A stretch of DNA of 64,000 nucleotides, taken from Dreissena polymorpha (taxonomy: Eukaryota; Mollusca; Bivalvia; Myida; Dreissenidae). The stretch's first letter is position 1, and the number at the start of each line of letters is the position of its first letter. Below are positions 47,891 through 58,768 of this stretch, piece by piece. The notes beneath the pieces are model-generated. The model saw only the letters and a list, made by a program, of their open reading frames with translations, ran no database searches and was not told where the DNA came from. The translations under genes and the position numbers were made by a program. Where the stretch lies: contig NC_068355.1 of NCBI RefSeq assembly GCF_020536995.1, positions 76,508,026 through 76,572,025 of the forward strand, written 5' to 3'.

Positions 47891-49510
47891 AATAATTCTA
47901 TAACTTGAATCGTCAAGCCAAAAATATTACTATATTTAGAACATGACGTTGAAAAGTGCTCTCAACATGGTGGAATGTTATTAGCAGACAAATGTGTTGA
48001 TAAGAAAAATCTTAATATTACTTGAAGATGATGATTAAATAATTTAAAAAGTGCATAATGTAAGAGGTTTACGCTTCCGGCATCTGTCGAAACAGCAGTC
48101 ACAAAATATCTGCATCGATTTTATGCTGTTGTCGTCGATCTCTTAATCAACAACAAACATGCATACAAATTTGGGGAAAAAAACACGGAAGTGAATGCAG
48201 ACGATAGTTGGAAAGAAATGGCGAAACAACGAACGCCCAACTTAACATTGCAAAAGAACATCCTCCTCGCTCATTTGTCTGATTTGATGGGTGAAGATTA
48301 TTTGAGCTTCGGTATGTCCAGGCATAAACTGGACAGACATAGATTTACCAGCCGTAAGGGGCGACACGAAATACCAAAATCTACCCAAATCTTCCCAAAT
48401 CTACCCATTATTAGGAAATTACACGTTGTCTCGAGTACAAATGAAGCTTAAAACAAAACAATTGTGCGCCACTGAGAAACCATTAATATTTTTGTTTCAT
48501 TGTGAACTACAATTAATACTCTACTTAAACCCACACATACAATCTACATGTATGTAGGCACCATCTCAGTAATACTCCTGTTTTAACATTACCGTTAAAC
48601 ACAGAAGACTTTGATATTTATTAAAAACACATGTTTGTGTACCTTTCGAGGTAGAATAATACGTTCTGCTCTCTCCTTATGTGTTATTAATGTATTGTCA
48701 ACTAATGCAAGCTGTTTTAACAGATATATTTTGCATTATAGCTGCGGTTGAATTGCGTTTACAAATGTCCTTCTAATAAACAAAGTTTGGATTTTGTTTA
48801 CGTTTAATTTTAAAGCCAAGTAATATTTTATCCTTGAGTATAATGTTTCCCTTGTATGCGCCAGCTCATTTCTGATAATGTGAACAAAGGCTAGAAGTAC
48901 GTTTCTAAATTAAAAGGCATGCCATTTATAATACGCCAGCGAGTTATTGTCCATTTATTGCATGTGATTGAATTACAATTCTAAAGTTTAACGACTACGG
49001 GAGTACCCTGTATCTGAATAGGTTCTGTCTACCTGTTCCGAAGCATGTAAGATTTGGACGATTGCCAATATTCCAATAAGGAGCGGCCTACTGCCAAACG
49101 TGAAAGTTAATTCGCAAGCATTGTATAGCTATGCATTGTGAATTGCATTTAACTTCGATGTGTTTAGCGCTACGATTTAACACTATATATTTTTACTCAA
49201 TGAGATAGTTAAGAAGTACACATCCTTGATCCAAGTACATTATTTTATTTTATTTAACGCCCGCAAACACATAAACAGTGTGAAAATATCGCCAAAATAT
49301 TGCATTGTAACGCAACGGCTAATAATTCAAAGTACATGTTTGGAAAGCATAAAAATCGCTTCGTATAATATAATTAAAGGTATGTATGTAGTTTAAATTG
49401 TATTTGCTAATCACAAACATTAATAATTATATCATTAGAAGAAAATAAAACCTTGTTCCTCAAAACATTTCCAAAATACGTTTCAAGTAGGGACAACACT
49501 ATAAGCCAGA
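47891..49510. other. No gene recognised; short open frame and a dispersed repeat
   Basis: An open frame at 48191-48451 (86 codons, starting MNADDSWKEMAKQRTPNLTL) has no domain I recognise. Its 3' third (48358-48465) is repeated at 53718-53815. Probably part of an unidentified repeat. Confidence 0.45.
48358..48465 (+). repeat. Dispersed repeat, copy 1
   Basis: GGGCGACACGAAATACCAAA, then TCTACCCAAATCTTCCCA and TACCCATTATTAGG, match 53718-53815 over about 100 bases with small indels. Confidence 0.75.
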
Positions 49511-49740
49511 TTAACCCATTTATGCCTAGTGGACTCTCCCATCCTTCTTAATTGGATCAATTTATTTCCAAAATTAGGGATGTCGATTATATTTATTTCT
49601 ATATTTATAATATTTCTTACACAAATTCCTTTAAGCAAACAACGCAGACCCTTATGAGACGCCGCATCATGCGGCGTCTCATCTGGGTCTACGCTGTTTG
49701 CCAAGGCCTTTGTTCTAGGCGCTAGGCATAAATGGATTAA
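49511..49740. mobile_element. MITE with TTAAYCCATTTATGCCTAG ends
   Basis: Ends of 19 bases pair with one mismatch (TTAACCCATTTATGCCTAG against TTAATCCATTTATGCCTAG). The interior has a strong palindrome, GAGACGCCGCATCATGCGGC followed by GTCTC. Its ends pair to form a hairpin. Confidence 0.85.
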
Positions 49741-49744
49741 GGAC

Positions 49745-51276
49745 AGCGAGCAGCCTAATACATCTGAAAACATATGTTGTATTTACCGCATAAATATTTC
49801 ATAATATTTCAACGGCACATTGTTCTTCCAGTTTTATTTGCTATTCGTAAGTTCGTCAAAGGATGCAACAAGTCCGCCTTTATTTACAATAAAAACACAA
49901 CATTATGTTCAGCAATTGGTCAATTTTTAAGTATGGCACAATTATCATATTAGACATATAAACATGATTGCAATCGCATATGGTTTAGTCTATATGCATC
50001 CACAATCAAAATCCGTATTTAAATACAGCTACTATATCCATAAATTGTTAATAGCAAAACAATATATATCTATATCGTGTCATATGATTTGTAGAAAGCT
50101 GAGAGATCCGGGAAAGGCCGCACGTTAATATGAGGATTCGTAATGGGTGTTTATCGAAAGGTAAAATCTAATTTATTACTCAATGGCATGTAAACATAGT
50201 TTCGGTTTTCGAGACATGTTTTGTGTTTGTGCACGTACCGTAATGCTTGATTTACAGGCCTTTACAAGGTATGGATAGTAAACAGAGCACACATGCAGAG
50301 GCGTGCAATACCGGCAATACGTAACAGGTAAACTGTTTACGAGGACGTTACCAAATATCATCAATGCACCCCATACAATTTGTATGGCAGTTAATTAATT
50401 CTGAATTAAATCCAGCATACAAAACCCTGGATCTTTTTTTTATATATATTTTCGTTTCGTTATGGCGCCAAACTGTTGAATGTAGAGCATTATTTAACAG
50501 CGCAAAATCATAAATATATATGCTATTTCAAAATGAATTTTTGTTTGTGCAAATATCGGAACGCTGAGCACGCAAGGAGTGTCCATGCAAGCTATTCAAT
50601 AGAAAAAAATGTTGTTTTTTTTGCAAGAAAACAAAGCCTCGTTAGAAAAAAACAATAACTTTGAATGATATTTTAAAGAAGGTTTTAGAAAACTTAATCA
50701 ATCGGACGGTGTATATAGATAAAATATTTTAAACAATAATGAATATTGTTATAATTATAAACTTAACATTTTAAGAGCAAATGATTGCACCCACATGTAA
50801 TATTTCCTTTTGAATGTATGTGAAAAGTTGATGCAATTTTATAAAAATATATGAGTTGATAAGTTTATTTCAAAAGTTGGGTAATTACATTTACGCTAGT
50901 GTTTTGGGCATTGAAAAAAATCGGTAAGTGGAACCGCACAGCAAATAACAAGCACACACCTTTTTGCATCCTACGTGTGCTATTCAAAATAATTTAATAA
51001 ATCTTTACAAAACATAACGTACCTACGCCCAGATAACAGGACACTAGCAATTTGCGTTTCGTGTCAGATTCGACAAATACAATGACATATCCGAAACAGA
51101 AATAAATATAAACTGGCAGTTTCAGTATATTGAATACACTATTTTTTGCGACAATTATATATAACGCATATAATGAATATCAATCTAAAAGCAGTGCAAT
51201 ATAGCCAAGATTCGTATAGTATAATTGGGTTGGCACACTGAAATGATCTCTTTATACTCTATAGATACATAGCATA
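49745..51276. other. No gene seen
   Basis: AT-rich, only chance frames. Confidence 0.5.
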
Positions 51277-53125
51277 GGGCCAGCATTTTTTATAATCTGT
51301 TTTACGGGAGCGACCGACCCTATTTTTCGACAAATACAAATAAAAATAAAAGTCACTTTCGGTTTTTTTTTTACATTTCACCCGCCGAACTAGTATTTTA
51401 TCCAAAACTAGAAAAAAAAAATGCGCAGATTGCCGAAAGTGTTGTTCAAAATTTGTTTATAATACAAGTTGTTTCGTTGTGCCAATTCGACTTGTAAAGA
51501 GTCAGAGATTTTCATTGGCTATTGCAGCCAATATCACACGCCATAAGCCAAACGGTGAGTATTTAACAAATGATTTTCATATTGCATTTCCGAAATGGCG
51601 GACATTAACATCAACGAGACAAATGTAGCATATTTTAAAATCAAATTAATTAAAAACGGAGCAGAAAAAATTTCAATTAGAAAAGATATTCTTCAGGACA
51701 CCATTGTTTACATCATGCCCATATTATGTGATACGAAATTTAAAATAATAATGAGTTTTTGCAGATGATGCAGAGGTGTCACCATCGATAACTTTCGATG
51801 TTTTAAAAAGTTTTGGGTAGGTTTAATAAATATGCGTATTTATTAAAATGCATATCCTGTAATATTTTTATAGATAAAAATCAACATCCCGAAAATGTCC
51901 AAGAAGTACTACTTTACGTTTCTTTATAATGAATATGAGGACTGAACCACAGGTACTTGCATCAATAATCTCATTCTCCACCCACCCATATATATTCTTT
52001 ATTAAGAAAAAAGTATGCAACACAGCTTCTGAAGAAAATAACATTGGGTCCCGATGTTCCTTTTTTCCGTCAAAGTCACAAGAAAGTTTTATTTATTTTT
52101 CTTGACATTATTATTCAAAAATGAGTTATTATTTAGCCGAAATATGATCTTCTATCAACTGTAAATAATGTTTTCATACGGCAAGATTTGTACTGCAAGG
52201 AATGCAAATAAATTTATCTCACCTCATGCTCTGATGATAAATGTGCTCAGGGCCCTCGTTTGGCCGTTTTTGGGGCCGAACTACGGCCCCATTCCCACCT
52301 TAAAATAGTATACTTTTTTCCCTTATTTCACCTAAAAATTCCCCCCTCCAAAACAAAAAAAATATTTATTTTTTACTTTGATACCTATGTTGCGAGCTGG
52401 TATCTTGCTATAAACCTTTGATTAAATGTATATTTATGTTAATCACGTTAAAATAGAGCAATATTATGTGTTGAATGATTGGTGAAAAGATCTTGTACAA
52501 TTCCCCTTTTCGCCGAAAACGACGTGAATTCCCCCCTCTAAGGGCCCCGGCCCCAATCCCCCAAAGTGTAGCAAGGGCCCTGGTGCTCAATCGGCTCTAT
52601 GTATTTGTTCCAAGGGTTATTATTATCTTCACAATTTTATAGCTCTCTCTGTTTTATTATATCCACAACATGTTATTGCTGTTTCTCCTTAAAATAATAC
52701 AGACAACACTTTCCATATAAATTTTCATTTGAACTTAAACTGTGAATAAGTGAGGAACAAAATAATATGTGCAAAAGTTTATACCATTTTATTTTGACAA
52801 TACTGTGGGTCTTTTACGAAATTTTAAAATAAAATTCTATTTTAAAATATACAATTACATAGTTCAAAAGTTGTGTTCTATATACAATTAATCTTGCGAG
52901 TAAGTTATATACAGTCAGCAGAGTAATTATACTAGAACAATTTAAATCCTTGCTACATGTGCTATTTAATTCTTTATACGGCTTTCACTTAAGAAAATGT
53001 TCAATGAAATAAATCTAGGTTTCTAGGTATATTGTGTCTTTTACCTCAATATTTTGTTGGGGCTAATAGGAAGCCAATGGACATGATACACAACCTACGA
53101 AGATTACCGCCATACAATGTCACAT
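51277..53125 (+). mobile_element. Second copy of the PIF/Harbinger-like TIR element, truncated
   Basis: It starts GGGCCAGCATTTTTTATAAT and matches 43500-45250 along its length, including the CCAAT-box region, the ATGGCGGACATT start (about 51596) and the TTTTGG|GTAGGT donor (about 51818). The exon carries a one-base insertion (AATAATAATGAG) and a stop soon after. Similarity ends near 53125 and no right-hand inverted end was found. It is older than the copy in the satellite. Confidence 0.85.
52248..52582. mobile_element. 335-bp element nested in the second TIR copy
   Basis: It begins CAGGGCCCTCG and ends with the complement of CAGGGCCCTTG. GTGCT is duplicated on both sides (52243-52247, 52583-52587), and the uninterrupted sequence is visible in the other copy at about 44735. 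CAGGG-type ends suggest hAT, but a 5-bp duplication is shorter than the usual 8. Confidence 0.75.
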
Positions 53126-54439
53126 TCAAATAATTATCAATATAATTTTTCAGAATGATGCAAAATTACCATGCAGAACCAGATTCTTTTTCCCATGAAT
53201 CGAATCATGAATTAATAATGAACATACAACTTATTTTTTACAGAGTGTTATTCATTGAATTATGAAAATGTCACGATCCTTTAAATATTAAACACATCAT
53301 TAAATTGAAACGCCGTGGTCTTATCCATAGGTAATTTTTAGCCCTGAAAAGAAGGTGTGATGGATATGGAAGTGGACAAATAGGCGACAATATACTCTCA
53401 CGATTTTGTTCTTGTAAAATTCATTTTTATTTAAGCACGCATTACAGATACATGTGTCTAAAAATGTAGACGGATCTTCGTGACCAATCACCTTCCAAAA
53501 AATACATTTGAGGTGGCGCTAATAAACAAAATACAAATTCCATAACACCATCGCATAATCAAAGTTCACTAAGAGCGTTTGGGTAAGATTTTAAAACCAA
53601 TATTCAATAAATACTTTTACCTTGATTTGCAATAATGAATACGTTCAAACAGTGATATCCTTAGTTCAGTAAAGCTCAGATCAATACGCAATACTAATAC
53701 TGTAATCTTATTTTACAAGGGCGACACGAATTACCTAAATCTACCCAAATCTTCCCAGATCTACCCATTTACATTGTCTCGTGTAAAGATGAAGCATAAA
53801 ACAAATCAATAGTAAGTCTGGGTGAATATTTGATTAGGTTCCATTCTTATAAAAAAAATATATTCAAAAACACAATTAGTAAAGCAGTGTCGACAGACCG
53901 GTTATCAGTTAGGGAATTGTCAGACGGACGTCAACCTAAGCTGTGCACGACCTAATGTGACCCAGATTCGCGATTAAAAGCTATTTGACACACGTCAAAA
54001 GCTGTTAAAGAACACCGTACGGAACATAAATACTTGTTTGATATATATTTTATTTCAACTTAATTTAAATGAATTTTATCGGCGTTGTTTATTGTATGAA
54101 AGTGTATCATGAGTGGCTATTACATCGATTCCAAATCGTCAGTTTATTTCTCAGAAAATTAAAGTGCACGTAACGGTGTTAAATACACATTTTAATTACG
54201 TTTTACGACTATAAGAATTTCTATTCAAATGTTTGAGTACTGTTTATATACTAAATTATTCTTTCATTGGTCACCTTGTTGAAGACTTTCTGATGTTAAA
54301 ACACGTTTGCAGTTTTTGTTGAATCTTAATGTATATAAAGTCTTCTTTTTTATGCGGCGTAACGGTGTTTGTCACATTTTGTAACGGTGTGGACAGATTA
54401 TCTTATACTTTCATATTCTTGTTTATTCGCATTGTTTTT
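53126..54439. other. No gene seen; one dispersed repeat
   Basis: AT-rich up to the assembly gap. The only structure noted is the repeat copy at 53718-53815. Confidence 0.5.
53718..53815 (+). repeat. Dispersed repeat, copy 2
   Basis: GGGCGACACGAATTACCTAA and the following CTACCCA-rich stretch match 48358-48465, same strand, about 5.4 kb apart. Confidence 0.75.
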
Positions 54440-54539
54440 NNNNNNNNNNNNNNNNNNNNNNNNNNNNNNNNNNNNNNNNNNNNNNNNNNNNNNNNNNNNN
54501 NNNNNNNNNNNNNNNNNNNNNNNNNNNNNNNNNNNNNNN
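54440..54539. other. Assembly gap of 100 N
   Basis: Exactly 100 undetermined bases, a conventional placeholder. The sequence on its right is a tandem repeat, a likely cause of the break. Confidence 0.99.
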
Positions 54540-55480
54540 TGCACATTCAAACTTGGTACACTTACTTACTATCATGAGGGGACTGGGCAGGGCAAAGTTA
54601 GATAACTCTGGCATGCATTTGACAGAATTATGTGCCCTTTTTATACTTAGAAAATTGAAAATTTTGGTTAATTTGTTTTTGGTCCATTTTATTCCGTAAG
54701 TATCAAAGCTATTGCTTTCATACTTGCAACACTTACTAACTATCATAAGCGGACTGTGCAGGCAAAGTAATGTAACTCTGTCTGGCATTTTGACAGAATT
54801 ATGTGCCCTTTTTATACTTAGAGAATTGAAATTTGGTTAAGTTTTGTGTTTAGGTCCACTTTATTCCTACAGTATCAAGCTATTGCTTTCATACTTGCAA
54901 CACTTATTAACTATCATAAGGGGACTGTGCAGGCAAAGTTATGTAACTCTGACTGGCATTTGGACGGAATTATGGGCCCTTTATACTTAGAAAATTTGGT
55001 TAAGTTTTGTGTTTTGGTCCACTTTACCCCTAAAGTATCATAGATATTGCTTTCATACTTGGAACACTCAAATTATCATAAGGGTACAGTAAAATGACAA
55101 GTTGCATAACTCTGGTTGTCATTTTTACGGAATTACGGCCCTTTTTTGACTTAGTAACTTTGAATATATGGTTAAATTTTGTGTTAGATCCACTTTACGT
55201 ATTAACTATTAAGGCTATTGCTTTCAAACTTCAAATACTTTCATGCTATCATGAGGTTCCTGTACCTGGCAAGTTGAATTTTACCTTGACCTTTGAATGA
55301 CCTTGACTCTCAAGGTCAAATTATTAAATATTGCTAAAATTGCCATAACTTCTTTATTTATGATTAGATTTGATTGATACTTTGACAAACTACTCTTACC
55401 TGACATACCACAATAGACTTCCACCCAAACCATCCCCGGTGCCCTCCCCCTCCCCCCCCCCAACCCCCCCCCCCCCCGTA

Positions 55481-55511
<31 letters not shown>

Positions 55512-55975
55512 CATCTCACAAATGACCACCACACCCTCACACTATACCCCCAGTTTTTGAAACTGTTAAAAACAAATATTTATTTTTATTATTTTATGTT
55601 TGAAAATCTGTCCAACCATCGCACTGCACCTGACATACCACAATAGACTCCACCCAAACCATGCCCGGTGCCCTCCCCCCTCCCCCCCGTATTTTTTTTA
55701 TTTTTTTTAAGATCATCTCACAAATGACCACCACAAACCTCATACTATACACCCCCACCGCACCCAAGAATCCCCACCAACCCCCCCCCCCCCCCATCGT
55801 TTTTTTTTTCCCCGCATTTTTGTAAAATAATTTAATAAATGTCCACATTCCCCATACTATACACCCTCTTCACTCCACCCTCCCTCCTTTGTGATTGAAA
55901 ATGAGAGTCCCTTCACCTTAAAAAGAAAATAGATGAGCGGTCTGCACCCGCAAGGCGATGCTCTTGTTTTCCTTC
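54540..55975. repeat. Tandem-array element, about 171-bp monomers
   Basis: About four and a half monomers up to 55300. The anchor ACTATCAT lies near 54567, 54739, 54910, 55071 (varied) and 55244. Each has TTGCTTTCATACTTGCAACA and a GACAGAATTATGTGCCCTTT block. A non-repeated part follows, with duplicated CTGACATACCACAATAGACT near 55400 and 55630 and very long C and T runs. It ends at GCACCCGCAAGGCGATGCTC then TTGTTTT near 55970. The left flank is lost in the gap. Confidence 0.8.
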
Positions 55976-56171
55976 TTTAGCACTTAGGCCACTCCCACCC
56001 CCCCCCCACCCCCCCACCCCCCCCCCCCCCTCCCCCAAAAAAAAAAAAAAAAAAAAACCTGAAGAAATATTCCGCAAATCAAGAAAATAATAGCCCTAGA
56101 TAGCATAATGAATTTACTTTTTTGGCATTGCCACTTTCGTTTTGTCATCGTAATTTTCATTATGTATATTT
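55976..56171. repeat. Poly-C / poly-A simple sequence
   Basis: A long C-rich tract followed by more than 20 A (55995-56057), then ordinary AT-rich DNA. Confidence 0.85.
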
Positions 56172-56350
56172 TTATGCCCCCGAAGGAGGGCATATAGAGA
56201 TCGGACCGTCTTGATTTTTGGCATGCATGTGTATCTCATGGAGCTGCACATTTTGAGTGATGAAAGGTCAAGGTCATCCTTCAAGGTCAAAGGTCAAATA
56301 TATGGCTTCAAAGCGGCGCAGAAGGGGGCATTGTGTTTCTGACAAACATG
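56172..56350. repeat. TATGCCCCCGAAGGAGGGCATA repeat family fragment
   Basis: The hairpin TATGCCCCCGAAGGAGGGCA opens the element, followed by AAAGGTCAAGGTCATCCTTC and GGTCAAAGGTCAAA. It ends AAGGGGGCATTGTGTTTCTG then ACAAACATG. This is a dispersed family common in bivalves (recollection). Confidence 0.7.
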
Positions 56351-56365
56351 TCTCCTGTTTTATTT

Positions 56366-56646
56366 TTATGCCCCCTTCGAAGAAGTGGGGGTATATTGTT
56401 TTGCACATGTCGGTCGGTCTGTCCACCAGATGGTTTCCGGATGATAACTCAAGAACGCTTAAGTCTAGGATCATGAAACTTCATAGGAACATTGATCATT
56501 ACTGGCAGATGACCCCTATTGATTGTCAGGTCACTAGGTCAAAGGTCAAGGTCACAGTGACAACAAAGGTATTCACACAATGGCTGCCACTACAACTGAC
56601 AGCCCATATGGGGGGCATGCATGTTTTACAAACAGCCCTTGTTTTT
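56366..56646. repeat. TATGCCCCCTTCGAAGAAG repeat family, one-monomer copy
   Basis: It starts with the hairpin ATGCCCCCTTCGAAGAAGTG, then GGTATATTGTTTTGCACATG. One core monomer follows (GATGATAACTCAAGAACGCT to CAAGGTCACAGTGACAA). The 3' flank is ATGGGGGGCATGCATGTTTT then ACAAACAGCCCTTGTT. Same family as 59042-59609, which has three monomers. Confidence 0.88.
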
Positions 56647-57826
56647 TCATTACATTTTATTTCGTGATGGCATCTACATACAATATGAATAATAACAATA
56701 TTGTTTTGCAATCAGACATAAGAAAATGGCAACAAAAATAAGAAAATGGGATTAATGTATGTAAATTTGCATAAAAATAAGAAACTACTGGTCACATGGC
56801 CGGAGAGTCTTTCTCTTTTGAGCTGATTTCTGCGTTCTTCATTGAATATTTTCAGGTGAAAAGTTTATGAACTTAGTATGGTCTGTGTCAAAAGACAGTT
56901 TTTAAGAAGGGTTGGGGTCTCGGCTCATTTTCAAATTTTGATTATCATGTCAATAATACAAGTAAAATGGGGCTTCAGCTCATTTTCAAATTTTCCATTA
57001 TCATGTTTATATTACAGATATACACCAACAAGATTTATTCAAAGTCATTATATTACATGACTGACAGAAAAAGTACATTGCACTATCAAATTGGAAGGCT
57101 ATTTATCCATGCTGTCTTTGTACAGCTCTTGTTGTTTAACGTCATCTAAAATTACAGCTATGTAAGTTGCAGGTTTTCCAACATATGAAAGTTTTTAAGG
57201 ATAAACAATGCATTTTTAAATGTTAAATGATTTTCTAAAAAACATGATTCTCTGAATGGATTGTCAGATGAGCAGTGATTTATTATGTGCTAACTTAACC
57301 AAACTTAACCAAACCTTAATTGATATGTTGAGGATGTGTGTCTTGCATGTTTCAAACATTACTTTAAATTGTTCTTGCAGAAACTCTTAACATGAATCTG
57401 ATTGTTATTTGCAACATTATTGGTAACCATGACATCTTCCTAGCAATAAGCGTGGCCTCAAAGTTCGTAAGAGAAAATCTTGAAACTTCACAATGTGATT
57501 GTAAGCCTCACTTTGGTTCAGTTTTAATTCATGTTCTTCTTGAAACATTATATTGCATTGATTTTTCCTGCTTTAGTTAGAAAAACACAATTGTGTAGGC
57601 AATTTTGATGTCCATGAATCAAAAAGTTAAGCCAGAAATGTGAGGGATTTTTTTTTGTATAGTCATCTGTTTTCATATTTAGTTATAGTTTTATAATTAC
57701 TTGTTATTCTAAAAACGTTAAACACTGCAGTCTGTAAGTGCTAGATCAATAATAGCCAAAATGGTATCATAGGCTGTCATCTTGTAGAATTGCTCTGAAA
57801 GTAACACATTTTGTTCTACTTTTCAG
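56647..57826. other. Upstream intron of the BCL9-like gene
   Basis: No coding exon recognised. The sequence ends in the polypyrimidine acceptor TTCTACTTTTCAG at 57826. Chance frames such as 57392-57580 have no BCL9-like content. Confidence 0.6.
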
Positions 57827-58768
57827 AAGAACCCCAAGATGCGTGCTAGTGCAGCCATGTACAACATGCACAACATGCGTGGCAAGATGAGTGGGGGTCA
57901 GATGTCAGGCATGGGAGGCCCCATGGGACCCTATGGACCAGGGTCAGGGGGGCCTAACAACTCCAGTAGTGTGGCCCAGTGGGTTCAACAACAGAATCTA
58001 AACCTACAGGAGCAGGGTCTGGCTGGAATGAATGACAGGGACCCACGCATGATGATGGGACCCAATAGTAACTTTTCACAGATGATGATGGACGATGGAA
58101 TGTTTGACCCAGACTTTGGAGGTCCAATGAACAATTTGAACATAATGCAAAACAAAGTCCCTAATGAGAATTTGACTCCTGAACAATTACAACGGAGACA
58201 GGAACAGTTGTCAAATTTACGGAAAATCCAGCAGATGTTGTTCCCAGAGCAGCGTGGTCATCAGGGTTATCCCCCCTTGGGTCCAGGCCAGGGGCCGGGT
58301 GGTCCAGGGCCTGGAGGGCAGGGCATGATGCCTGGTGACATGGAAATGTTCCACCCCAGCATGATGGGGAAACGTGGCGGCATGATGTCCAGCCTGGAAT
58401 GATGACCTCACCGCATGGCATGATGGATTCGCGATCGGACATGATGTCACAGGAGCAGTTTCATGATGTCACAGGGTATGTCCCAGTTTGGTCCAGGGCC
58501 TCATCCTCAGAGCATGCAGAACATGTCGCCTGCTCAGCGGGAGTGGATAAGACTGCAGCAGGAACACATGGCAGAGAAGCGGGCCCAGCAGCAGTCACGG
58601 GGGGCCCATGGGTTCCAACGGCCCTAGCCCGCAGATGGGGCCAGGGCCACCACCACCGTCATACTACAGTTCAATTGCTCAAAAAACAACGGCACGGCTC
58701 TGTTGGTATGGGATCTCCTACCTCACCTAATATGAATGGACCTATGGGATCTCCGTCAATGCCACCAG
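57827..58768 (+). CDS. BCL9/Legless homologue, exon with beta-catenin-binding HD2
   Basis: The exon is bounded by TTTTCAG and CCACCAG|GTACTG. It reads KNPKMRASAAMYNMHNMRG, Met/Gly/Pro-rich sequence, WVQQQNLNLQEQGLAGMNDR, then HD2 at about 58172-58255: NLTPEQLQRRQEQLSNLRK followed by IQQMLFPEQR. From memory, human BCL9 HD2 is EQLEHRERSLQTLRDIQRML, so the hydrophobic face that binds the first armadillo repeat of beta-catenin (L..L..I...LF) is kept. Downstream SPAQREWIRLQQEHMAEKR resembles BCL9's AWLKLQQEFYEEKRRKQEQ. The protein would act in the nucleus in Wnt transcription. The frame shifts near 58394 (one base missing), 58462 (one extra), 58599-58604 (G6, one extra) and 58681-58686 (A6, one extra). 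HD1 (Pygopus binding) is not seen. Confidence 0.88.

Noticed and set aside
48191-48451. 86-codon frame as a host gene
   Set aside because: Its last third is a dispersed repeat also found at 53718, and the rest shows no known domain.
55281-56193. Gly/Lys-rich minus-strand frames
   Set aside because: They come from poly-C and poly-T/poly-A tracts in repeat DNA.
57392-57580. 62-codon frame as an upstream BCL9 exon
   Set aside because: No BCL9-like composition or motif and no convincing splice borders.
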